This document shows positions 4,744 to 12,181 of a stretch of DNA of 12,181 nt, piece by piece. How positions within the stretch are numbered: position 1 is the first letter of the stretch; each line of letters begins with the position of its first letter. A model generated the notes under the pieces. The model worked only from the letters and a program-made list of their open reading frames with translations, was not told the DNA's origin and did not search any database. The position numbers and the translations under genes are program-made. Source of the DNA: an uncultured Bacilli bacterium (GTDB taxonomy: Bacteria; Bacillota_I; Bacilli_A; RF39; UBA660); contig CANRHY010000017.1 of the NCBI GenBank assembly GCA_947630515.1, positions 1-12,181 on the forward strand. Direction: 5' to 3'.

Positions 4744-5355
4744 ATGAATGTAGAAAGTGAAAATAAAAAATTGGATATTAATACTAGCAAAGTAAGAGTT
4801 TACGTATATGCTATAGTGTCTATAATTTCTTTTATAGCTGTTAGTGTGGGTGCTTCTTATGCTTTTTATGCTGCTAGTGTTATAGGTAATGAAGAGAGTC
4901 CTGGAGTTACTATTAAAAGTATGGACGTTGCTATTATTTATCATAATAATCAAAACATTATTTTAGATAATATTACGCCTGGTTTTTCTGAAACTATGGA
5001 TTTTTCTATATCTAATGTTAATACTCAAGTAGGAGCTTATGGGGATTATAAAATTTCTTGGGAAATTAAAACTAATGAAATAAATTTTGATGATAATGAT
5101 GATTTTGTTTATACACTTACAGGTAAGAGTATTAAAGATGGGCAACCTGCACCTCTTAATGAGTATAATCAAGTTGTAAATATTCCTGAAGAGAGAAGAG
5201 TACCTGATATTAGTACTGTACTAGGAACAGGAGTTATTGATATAGGTATTACTCATGAGTATACTTTAACTGTTAAGTTTATTGATACTCAAATTCCGCA
5301 AGATCAGTTACAAGGTAAAAAGTTTAATGGAAAGATTGTGGTTATAGGTTACTAG
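4744..5355 (+). CDS. SipW-substrate-like membrane/secreted protein (203 aa)
   Basis: A predicted exported protein of unknown function. A charged N-terminus (1-18) is followed by a hydrophobic segment (about 19-41) ending GASYAFYAASV, equivalent in position to GATFAYFTT in the three large paralogs and resembling the TasA/camelysin-type signal. The ectodomain carries a QLQGKKFNGKIVV motif near the end, similar to the C-terminal strand of the next gene, and has no Cys. There is no sorting motif or C-terminal membrane helix. No strong Shine-Dalgarno precedes the ATG; AGTGAT (4732-4737) is weak, so initiation may be nearly leaderless. It is the first gene of an operon with the gene at 5375 (19-bp gap). 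It could be a minor fibre subunit or an anchor for the larger paralogs, but nothing in the sequence proves that. Confidence 0.75.
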   Translation: MNVESENKKLDINTSKVRVYVYAIVSIISFIAVSVGASYAFYAASVIGNEESPGVTIKSMDVAIIYHNNQNIILDNITPGFSETMDFSISNVNTQVGAYGDYKISWEIKTNEINFDDNDDFVYTLTGKSIKDGQPAPLNEYNQVVNIPEERRVPDISTVLGTGVIDIGITHEYTLTVKFIDTQIPQDQLQGKKFNGKIVVIGY

Positions 5356-5374
5356 CGAAAGGAGTTAATTTGTT

Positions 5375-5953
5375 GTGAAAGATAATGTAAAAGATAAAAA
5401 ATATGAAATAGTGTTATTACTATTAACAATTGGTACTGTTATTGCAACACTTATAGGTGTATCTTTTGCGTATTATGCAGCTAGAATTAATTTGATTGGT
5501 GAAGGTGGAAGTGTTGTTGGTAATACTGCTAATGTTGGTGAAATTACTTTTGATGGTGGAACTGATTTTCAAAATACTACTGATATAGAGCCAGGGTGGG
5601 AACAAGAAAAGACTGTTACAGTTAAATCAACTTCTTCTAATTTGGACCGTACTATTTTGGTTAAGTTAGATTATGAAAATAATATGCCTGATTTAGAGTT
5701 ATCTGTTACTTTAGAAGGTACTGATAGTGATGGTAATGTTACTATGGGAGGGAGTACTGATTTAGATACAAGTGGCGAAGCTAAATCGCTGGTACTTGCA
5801 ACAATTCATTTTCCTAAAAGTGAGAAAGACGTAACTTATACATTTAAAGTTAAAATGAGTTTTCCACTTACAGATGAAGATCAAAATGATAACCAAGGAA
5901 AAACATTTGATGGAACATTATATGCTGAATATGAAAGTATAAACTTAGAGTAG
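5375..5953 (+). CDS. SipW-substrate-like membrane/secreted protein (192 aa), GTG start
   Basis: A predicted exported protein of unknown function. The N-terminal hydrophobic segment (about 11-33) ends GVSFAYYAARI and is followed by a Gly-rich stretch (GGSVVGNTANVG) very like the corresponding part of paralog 1, so it belongs to the same wider family. The mature part shows IEPGWEQEKTVTV, which resembles the turn before an Ig-like beta-sandwich strand in TasA/camelysin-type proteins, and ends with NQGKTFDGTLYAEYE. No Cys is present. The start is GTG, with AAAGGAG (5358-5364) 10 nt upstream; there is no in-frame ATG near by. It follows the previous gene by 19 bp and is probably co-transcribed with it. 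A weak terminator overlaps the stop codon. Confidence 0.78.
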   Translation: MKDNVKDKKYEIVLLLLTIGTVIATLIGVSFAYYAARINLIGEGGSVVGNTANVGEITFDGGTDFQNTTDIEPGWEQEKTVTVKSTSSNLDRTILVKLDYENNMPDLELSVTLEGTDSDGNVTMGGSTDLDTSGEAKSLVLATIHFPKSEKDVTYTFKVKMSFPLTDEDQNDNQGKTFDGTLYAEYESINLE

Positions 5954-5966
5954 TTATACTTTTTTT
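5947..5966 (+). terminator. Weak terminator at the end of the two-gene operon
   Basis: AGTA (5949-5952) pairs with TACT (5957-5960) around GTTA, extendable by a G-U and an A-U pair, and the T run reaches 5966. The stem is short and A+T-rich and overlaps the stop codon of the preceding gene. Confidence 0.4.
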
Positions 5967-6053
5967 ATTTTTGATTTTGTGCTAAATGCTTTATATATTA
6001 TTCTTGATTTTGTGCTAAATATGGGTAGAATTATTTTTGATTTTGTGATATAA
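5965..6053. repeat. Three tandem ~23-bp repeats at exact 33-bp period
   Basis: Copies lie at 5965-5987, 5998-6020 and 6031-6053. The core TTGATTTTGTGCTAAAT is identical in the first two; the third keeps TTGATTTTGTG and then changes into the -10 box. The 10-bp spacers are unrelated. A 33-bp period is about three helical turns, which places all copies on one face of DNA, as in iterated operator sites. They lie directly upstream of the DUF4143 ATPase gene. Confidence 0.85.
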
Positions 6054-6054
6054 T
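6046..6054 (+). promoter_or_regulatory. Extended -10 promoter of the DUF4143 ATPase gene
   Basis: TGATATAAT is an extended -10 element (TGn plus a perfect TATAAT at 6049-6054). No good -35 is present at 17 bp upstream (TAGAAT at 6026-6031). It is fused to the third 33-bp-period repeat, so a protein bound to that repeat would cover the promoter. Confidence 0.6.
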
Positions 6055-6081
6055 TCTATTTAAAGGAAGGAAATAAGGACG

Positions 6082-7434
6082 ATGAAGAGAAAAATATATG
6101 ATGAGCTTGTTAATTGGAAAAATAATAGTAATGGTAAGACTGCTTTATTAGTAGAAGGTGCTAGGAGAATAGGTAAAAGTTATATAGTAGAAGAGTTTGC
6201 GAAAAATAATTATAAATCTTATATTTTAATTGATTTTTCTAAAGTATCTAAAGAAGTTATAGATTTATTTGATAATTATTTAGATAATTTAGATTATCTA
6301 TTTACATATGTATCTAATTATTATGGTGTAGAACTTTTTAATAGAGAGTCTTTAATTATTTTTGATGAGGTTCAATTTTGTCCTAGGGCTAGAAGTGGTA
6401 TTAAGCATTTTGTTAAAGATGGGAGATATGATTTTATAGAAACTGGTTCTTTAATTTCTATAAAGAAAAATGTGGAGGGTATATTGATCCCATCTGAAGA
6501 AGAAATATTAGAAATGTATCCTATGGACTATGAAGAGTTTTGTTGGGCTATGGGGAATAATATGATAATGGATTTTATTAGAGATTGTTATAATAAAAAG
6601 AAACCTTTAGGAGATTTAATGCATAGGAAAGCAATGGATTATTTTAAAGAATATATGATAGTTGGAGGTATGCCTCAGGCTGTTTTAGAGTATTCTACTT
6701 CTAGGAATTTTCAAAATGTAGATAAAATTAAAAGAAGTATTTTAAATTTATATAGAAATGATATTAGAAAATATGCAGGAGAAATTAATTTAAAGGTAGA
6801 GAAAATTTATGATACTATTCCTTCTCAATTACAAAGACATGAAAAGAAGTTTAATATTAATTCTTTAGATGAAAATTTAAGGTATAGAAATTTTGAGGGT
6901 GCTTTTTATTGGTTAAGTGATGCTAAAATTATAAATATTGCTTATAATACAACCGAACCTAGTGTAGGGCTTGGACAAAGAATAGGAAAAAATTCTTTAA
7001 AGTGTTATATGGGGGATACTGGGCTTTTGCTTTCTATGACTTTTAATGAGAAATCTTTGATAGAAGAGGAAGTATATAAGAGAATACTTTTTGATGATTT
7101 TTCTTTTAATGCTGGTATGATACTTGAGAATATAGTAGCGCAGGCTTTAGTAGCGAGTGGAAATAAACTTTATTTCTTTTCTAAAAATAATAGAGAGGAT
7201 TCTTCTCTTACTATGGAAATAGATTTTCTTATTATGTCTAATAATATTACTTCTAAAAAGAATATTATACCTATTGAAGTAAAATCTAGTAAAAGATATA
7301 CATATGTTTCTTTAAATAAGTTAATTAAAAAGTATAAAGATTATTTAGATACTCCTATTATTTTACATACTAAAGATTTAAAAAAAGAAAATGGTATATT
7401 ATATTTACCTATTTATATGGCTGGTATTTTATAG
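6082..7434 (+). CDS. AAA_14/DUF4143 ATP-binding protein (450 aa)
   Basis: A cytoplasmic P-loop ATPase of the AAA_14 plus DUF4143 family, abundant and often multicopy in gut bacteria and archaea; its function is not established. Walker A is GARRIGKS (26-33), Walker B is LIIFDE (91-96), and the sensor-like ETGS is at 120-123. YMIVGGMPQAV (191-201) and GMILENIVAQAL (345-356) are typical of the DUF4143 part. A C-terminal PD-(D/E)XK-like signature is visible: EID at 379-381 and EVK at 399-401 (followed by SSK), so a nuclease-like fold is plausible. The length matches full-length family members. The ATG at 6082 has AAAGGAAGG (6062-6070) 11 nt upstream. It is monocistronic, under an extended -10 promoter merged with the 33-bp-period repeats. 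No obvious terminator follows; the next promoter starts 30 bp after the stop. It is likely an accessory gene of independent origin. Confidence 0.9.
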   Translation: MKRKIYDELVNWKNNSNGKTALLVEGARRIGKSYIVEEFAKNNYKSYILIDFSKVSKEVIDLFDNYLDNLDYLFTYVSNYYGVELFNRESLIIFDEVQFCPRARSGIKHFVKDGRYDFIETGSLISIKKNVEGILIPSEEEILEMYPMDYEEFCWAMGNNMIMDFIRDCYNKKKPLGDLMHRKAMDYFKEYMIVGGMPQAVLEYSTSRNFQNVDKIKRSILNLYRNDIRKYAGEINLKVEKIYDTIPSQLQRHEKKFNINSLDENLRYRNFEGAFYWLSDAKIINIAYNTTEPSVGLGQRIGKNSLKCYMGDTGLLLSMTFNEKSLIEEEVYKRILFDDFSFNAGMILENIVAQALVASGNKLYFFSKNNREDSSLTMEIDFLIMSNNITSKKNIIPIEVKSSKRYTYVSLNKLIKKYKDYLDTPIILHTKDLKKENGILYLPIYMAGIL

Positions 7435-7463
7435 TTAATTATTGTTAAATTATGTTATATAAA

Positions 7464-7492
7464 TTGAAAATAGCATATAATTTTGGTATAAT
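7464..7492 (+). promoter_or_regulatory. Promoter of the ltaS-like/tilS/ftsH gene run
   Basis: TTGAAA (7464-7469) and TATAAT (7487-7492) are separated by 17 bp. The leader is short, with GAGG (7502-7505) 7 nt before the ATG at 7513. Confidence 0.8.
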
Positions 7493-7512
7493 GTACTCAT
7501 CGAGGTTATAAA

Positions 7513-9594
7513 ATGTTAAAGAATAATAAGGTTTTAAATTTTAAATTAAATGTTAAAAGAATAATTAGTAAGATACTTAGAAGTTTTCATAAATATTTTT
7601 GTACAAATATTTTGTTTTTAACATATGTGATTACTTCTATATTAATATCTTTTTTACTTAGATATTTTACTGTGGGTGTTAGTGAAGTAAAAGCTCTTAT
7701 ATGTGATGCGGCTATTGTTATACTTTTAGGTAGTTTTGGTTATTTGATAAAGCCAAAACATCAATTTAAGTATTTCTTTGCACTTAGTATTTTTTATACT
7801 TTTTTATGTATTATTAATCATATTTATTATACATTTTATATGAGTTTTGTAAGTGTTAGTTTATTATCTACTTTAAGTATGTTAGGAGATGTAGCTGATA
7901 GTGTTACAAATAAGTTAGAAGCTATTTATTTCATATATCTACTAGCGCCTTTTATAATGCTTATAGTTCATCATTTCTTAAAGAAAAAGAATTATTATTA
8001 TGAAGCAGGAAGACGTGAAAAAGGTAAAAGGAGATTTGTTTTTACACTTATTACATGTTTTACTGTTATAGTATTTATTTTAAGTACTTTATCTTCATCT
8101 GAAGCTAGTAGGCTAGTTAAGCAATGGATGAGAGACTATAATGTATCAAGATTTGGTTTATATATGTATACTTTTAATGATCTTGTTCAAAGTTTAGAGC
8201 CATCTATGAGTACTTTATTTGGGTATGATAAAGCTGCTAAAGTATTTAGAGATTTTTATAATGAAAATGAAGTTGTTAAAGAGAGTAATGCATATACTAA
8301 TATTTTTGAAGGAAAGAATGTTATATTTATTCATGCAGAGAGTATTCAAAATTTCTTAATTGATTTAGATGTTAATGGAATAGAGATTACACCTAATTTG
8401 AATAGGCTTAGTAAAGAAGGGCTATATTTTTCTTCATTCTATCCTCAAATTAGTGTAGGTACAAGTAGTGATACAGAGTTTACTTTAAGTACTGGGCTTT
8501 TACCTAGTAGTACTGGTACTGCATTTGTTAGTTTTTCTAATAGAAAGTATGAGTCACTTCAAAATATGTTTAATAGTAAGGGTTATTATACATTTAGTAT
8601 GCATGCTAATGCGGCTACTTTTTGGAATAGAAAAGCAATGTATAAGACTTTAGGTTATCAAGACTTTTTTGCAAAGGATAGTTTTAAAGTACCAAGTGAA
8701 GAAGACCCAGAATATATAGGACTAGGACTATCTGATAAATCATTCTTTAATCAAGCTATGCCAATATTAAGTGATATTAAAAATAATAAAGCGCCATTTA
8801 TGGGAACTGTTATTACATTAAGTAATCATAGTCCATTTAATTCAATAGATAAGTATGGAGACTTAGACTTTAGTATTACATTTATGAAAGATACTGGTGA
8901 ATTTGATGAGTATGGTAATCCTATACAAGAAGAAGTGACTGTTCCATATTTAGAGAATACTCAAATGGGAAATTATTTAAAGAGTGCTCATTATGCTGAT
9001 GAAGCACTAGGAGAGTTCTTTAATTTAGTGCATGAAAATGGAATAGATGAGAATACAGTGTTTATTATATATGGTGACCATGAAAGTAAGATAGGTAAAA
9101 AGAACTTAAATTTATTATATAATTATGACCCACTTACTGATCAAGTTAAAAGTAGTGAAGACCCTACATATGTTTCTATAGATAGTTATAAATATGAGCT
9201 TCTTAAGAATACTCCTTTAATTATTTGGACAAGTGATAAGAAGTTACAAAAAGAGGTAACTGATGTGATGGGAATGTGGGATGTGTTACCAACAGTTGCA
9301 AATATGTTCAATTTGGATTATAATTATGCATTAGGGCACGACATATTTTCAAATAATGAAAAGATAGTAGTGTTTCCTAATGGTAATATTCTTACAAATA
9401 AAGTATTCTATAGTAGTTTAAATGATTCTTATATTTTATTAAAAGATGAACCAATAGATGGGGATTATATTAGTAGAATTAAAGAATATGCAGATAAGAG
9501 ATTAGAGGTAAGTAAGTCTATAATAGTGCATGATATGATAAAAAATGAAGAAGATAATTTAGAAAGGATGAAGGAAAATGAAAAGGGTAATTAA
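7513..9594 (+). CDS. LTA synthase family protein (sulfatase superfamily), 693 aa
   Basis: A membrane enzyme that by family transfers glycerol-phosphate from phosphatidylglycerol to build lipoteichoic acid outside the membrane (LtaS type). The N-terminal part has about five membrane segments (near 31-50, 63-79, 86-108, 135-155 and 174-194), followed by an extracellular sulfatase-fold domain from about 265. Residues that match the LtaS active site are visible: E276 in FIHAES, T317 in VGTSSD (catalytic Thr), W371 and R373 in FWNRKAMYKTLGY, H439 in LSNHSPF, and D522/H523 in YGDHES. It is slightly longer than the roughly 650 aa usual for LtaS. No signal-peptidase cleavage motif was judged secure. 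It is the first gene of a run; its 3' end overlaps the next gene by 17 bp. A glycerol-phosphate or ethanolamine-phosphate transferase acting on another glycan is the alternative. Confidence 0.9.
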   Translation: MLKNNKVLNFKLNVKRIISKILRSFHKYFCTNILFLTYVITSILISFLLRYFTVGVSEVKALICDAAIVILLGSFGYLIKPKHQFKYFFALSIFYTFLCIINHIYYTFYMSFVSVSLLSTLSMLGDVADSVTNKLEAIYFIYLLAPFIMLIVHHFLKKKNYYYEAGRREKGKRRFVFTLITCFTVIVFILSTLSSSEASRLVKQWMRDYNVSRFGLYMYTFNDLVQSLEPSMSTLFGYDKAAKVFRDFYNENEVVKESNAYTNIFEGKNVIFIHAESIQNFLIDLDVNGIEITPNLNRLSKEGLYFSSFYPQISVGTSSDTEFTLSTGLLPSSTGTAFVSFSNRKYESLQNMFNSKGYYTFSMHANAATFWNRKAMYKTLGYQDFFAKDSFKVPSEEDPEYIGLGLSDKSFFNQAMPILSDIKNNKAPFMGTVITLSNHSPFNSIDKYGDLDFSITFMKDTGEFDEYGNPIQEEVTVPYLENTQMGNYLKSAHYADEALGEFFNLVHENGIDENTVFIIYGDHESKIGKKNLNLLYNYDPLTDQVKSSEDPTYVSIDSYKYELLKNTPLIIWTSDKKLQKEVTDVMGMWDVLPTVANMFNLDYNYALGHDIFSNNEKIVVFPNGNILTNKVFYSSLNDSYILLKDEPIDGDYISRIKEYADKRLEVSKSIIVHDMIKNEEDNLERMKENEKGN

Positions 9595-10204
9595 TAAAAG
9601 AAGAATATTTTATGTAATTATGATAATTTTAATGATAGGTATTGTAATTACATGCGGTGTTAAGTTATTTATGGATTTTAGAGGACCTAAAGAAAAAGAA
9701 ACTATTACTAAGAATAAATTAGATGCACTAGAAGAGTATGGTTATACTTTAGATGATTTAGATACTCCTTTATATAAAGAATACTTTGAAGAGTTAAAGG
9801 GTGTTTTAAATAGTGAAGAAATTGATTATAGTAAGTATGCTAGTAGTATTTCTAAGTTATTTATAACAGACTTTTATACTTTAAGTAATAAGTTAACAAG
9901 TAGTGATATAGGTGGAGAAGAATTTGTTCATAAAAATATAGTAGATAATTTTAAGATGAATGCTGGAGATACTATATATAATCATGTTAAGAGTAATGTT
10001 TATGGTGATAGAGTTCAAGATTTACCTACAGTTAGTAGTGTTACTATAAATAGTGTAGAAGAGACTAATTATAATGAATATTCTGCTTATAAAGTAAATG
10101 TAAGTTGGGAATATGAAGTAGATATGGGGTATGAAAAAGCTGGAGTTCTTTATTTAGTTAAAGATGATAATAAGCTTTATGTGGTAGAAAAAACTGGTGA
10201 ATAA
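9578..10204 (+). CDS. Single-pass membrane protein of unknown function (208 aa)
   Basis: Not recognised. A short basic N-terminus (MKRVINKRR) is followed by one hydrophobic segment (about 10-31) and a mostly acidic extracytoplasmic domain, so it is predicted to be anchored with the C-terminus outside. The region 75-130 looks helical and the last 60 residues look like beta strands (VNVSWEYEVD, AGVLYLVKDDNKLYVVE), an arrangement seen in NTF2-like folds, but this is only an impression. It overlaps the LTA-synthase-like gene by 17 bp, and AAAGGA (9563-9568) lies 9 nt before the ATG inside that gene, so translation is probably coupled. tilS begins 2 bp after its stop. The context suggests an envelope function alongside the LtaS-type enzyme. 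It sits where Bacilli often have divIC/ftsB-like genes, but the sequence does not look like one: it is too long and has no coiled coil. Confidence 0.75.
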   Translation: MKRVINKRRIFYVIMIILMIGIVITCGVKLFMDFRGPKEKETITKNKLDALEEYGYTLDDLDTPLYKEYFEELKGVLNSEEIDYSKYASSISKLFITDFYTLSNKLTSSDIGGEEFVHKNIVDNFKMNAGDTIYNHVKSNVYGDRVQDLPTVSSVTINSVEETNYNEYSAYKVNVSWEYEVDMGYEKAGVLYLVKDDNKLYVVEKTGE

Positions 10205-10206
10205 AG

Positions 10207-11532
10207 ATGGAAGAAGTTTATAATTATTTATTAAATGAAAGTGGTATTACTAATAGAAGTGTAGTTGCTATTGGTGTTTCAGGTGGACCTGATTCAATGG
10301 CATTACTCGATTTAGTAATGAGGCTTAAAAAAGAATTAGATTTAGTAGTGGTTGTATGCCATGTTAATCATAATGTTAGAGAAGAGTCTAAGACAGAGGA
10401 AGCATATTTAAGAGAGTTCTGTTTAAAAGAAGGTCTTATTATTGAGGTTATGAAGATAGAAAATTATGGAGATGATAATTTTCATAATGAAGCTAGAACT
10501 ATTAGATATAATTTCTTTGATAAAGTATGTAAAGAGTATAATGCTAAGTTTTTACTTACTGCTCATCATGGAGACGATTTAATGGAAACTATTCTTATGA
10601 GAATAGTAAGAGGGTCTACTTTAAAAGGTTATAGTGGATTTTCTAGAGAAGTTAAGAGAGAAGATTATACTATTTTAAGACCTCTTATTACAGTAACAAA
10701 AGATGATGCTTTAAAGTATTGTGAAGAAAATAATATTACTTATTTTATTGATAAATCTAATATGAAAGATGTTTATACTAGAAATAGATATAGAAAGTAT
10801 GTGCTTCCTTTTTTAAAGAATGAAGACCCTTATGTACATGAGAAGTTTTTAAAGTTTAGTAATACATTACTTTCATACAATAACTATATTGAAAGACAAG
10901 TTAAGGAAGTTATTAATAAAGTTTTTGTAGGAGGAATATTATATATAGATAAGTTAGTTTCTTTAGATGATATTATAGCTACTAAGATAATTTATAATAT
11001 ATTAGAGAAAATCTATGGAGATGATTTATTTATTGTTAGTGATACTCATGTTAAGTTAATATTTTCTTTGATTAATGGAAATAAGGCACAAGCACTTGTA
11101 CATTTACCTAATAATGTTAAAGTTATTAAATCTTATAATGAAGTTACATTTAGTTTTGATGATGAAGTGTATGATATTTATGAGATTGAAATTAGTGATG
11201 TTGTTAATCTTCCTAATGGAAAGAATATTGTTATGGAAGAAGAGGAAAGTGATACATCTAACTATACTACTAGGTTAAGTAGTAAGGAAGTGACTTTACC
11301 TTTATATGTTAGAACAAGAAGAAATGGTGATAAGATGGTTGTTAAGGGTATGAAAGGGCATAAAAAGGTAAATGATATATTTATAGATAGTAAGATTAGT
11401 AGTAAAGATAGAGATATTTGGCCTGTTGTATGTGATGCACTTGATAATGTTGTTTGGGTGCCAGGACTTAAAAAAAGTAAATTTGACAAGAAAAAAGATG
11501 AAGAGTATGATATAATACTTAAGTATAATTAA
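10207..11532 (+). CDS. tilS: tRNA(Ile)-lysidine synthase
   Basis: A cytoplasmic enzyme that uses ATP and lysine to convert C34 of the CAU-anticodon tRNA-Ile to lysidine, so that it reads AUA codons, which are common in this A+T-rich sequence. The PP-loop SGGPDS is at residues 25-30; HVNH (52-55), NEARTIRYNFF (94-104), TAHHGDDLMETILMRIVRGS (118-137), RPLI (158-161) and YTRNRYRKYVLP (190-201) follow the family pattern. The C-terminal domain has the characteristic VRTRRNGDKM and the late DIWPVVCD and VVWVPGLKKSKF segments. Its 441 aa is in the usual range for the long form. Start: ATG 2 bp after the preceding stop, with GGTGA just upstream inside the previous gene. ftsH follows after 15 bp; tilS-ftsH linkage is common in Firmicutes. 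Confidence 0.95.
   Translation: MEEVYNYLLNESGITNRSVVAIGVSGGPDSMALLDLVMRLKKELDLVVVVCHVNHNVREESKTEEAYLREFCLKEGLIIEVMKIENYGDDNFHNEARTIRYNFFDKVCKEYNAKFLLTAHHGDDLMETILMRIVRGSTLKGYSGFSREVKREDYTILRPLITVTKDDALKYCEENNITYFIDKSNMKDVYTRNRYRKYVLPFLKNEDPYVHEKFLKFSNTLLSYNNYIERQVKEVINKVFVGGILYIDKLVSLDDIIATKIIYNILEKIYGDDLFIVSDTHVKLIFSLINGNKAQALVHLPNNVKVIKSYNEVTFSFDDEVYDIYEIEISDVVNLPNGKNIVMEEEESDTSNYTTRLSSKEVTLPLYVRTRRNGDKMVVKGMKGHKKVNDIFIDSKISSKDRDIWPVVCDALDNVVWVPGLKKSKFDKKKDEEYDIILKYN

Positions 11533-12181
<649 letters not shown>

Noticed and set aside
5965..6053. CRISPR array
   Set aside because: Only three copies, 10-bp spacers, the last copy merges into a promoter, and no cas genes are present. The pattern fits operator-like repeats.

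Overview
The window is strongly A+T-rich with dense, same-strand genes. It has the look of a low-GC Firmicute or Mollicutes-related gut lineage (RF39 or Erysipelotrichia-like Bacilli), though no taxonomic marker gene is complete enough to fix this. Tryptophan is written TGG and TGA is never read through, so this is not the mycoplasma code. A lipoteichoic-acid-synthase-type enzyme and a tilS-ftsH pair fit a walled or LTA-bearing Gram-positive relative. Every supported gene lies on the + strand.

Region 1 (1-3118): three tandem paralogous surface proteins (253, 265 and 263 aa). Each has its own promoter, a near-identical 5' leader and an identical first 33 residues, including a SipW/TasA-like N-terminal hydrophobic segment, followed by a diverged ectodomain with one conserved Cys pair. 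The first two promoters carry a run of eight G directly against the -10 box, inside the -35/-10 spacer. The third has no G run and an ordinary 18-bp spacer. This is the architecture of a phase-variable promoter family with one fixed member, and it is the most interesting signal here. A ~158-bp near-palindromic element lies between paralogs 1 and 2.

Region 2 (3119-4678): a stand-alone ABC/AAA15-type ATPase of the COG1106 kind, with its own promoter, a palindrome upstream and a terminator downstream.

Region 3 (4698-5966): a two-gene operon encoding two more, shorter proteins with the same SipW-substrate-like N-terminus (203 and 192 aa).

Region 4 (5965-7434): an AAA_14/DUF4143 ATPase behind three copies of a ~23-bp repeat at exactly 33-bp period. 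The last copy merges into the extended -10 promoter.

Region 5 (7464-12181): a housekeeping run with a good sigma-A-type promoter: LtaS-family polymer synthase, a single-pass membrane protein of unknown function (17-bp overlap), tilS (2-bp gap) and the 5' part of ftsH, cut by the window end inside Walker A. The hpt gene often found between tilS and ftsH in Bacilli is absent.

Overall, an accessory cell-surface/ATPase block (1-7434) lies next to a core envelope and tRNA-modification operon. No tRNA, rRNA, CRISPR array, transposase gene, sortase or SipW-type signal peptidase was seen.
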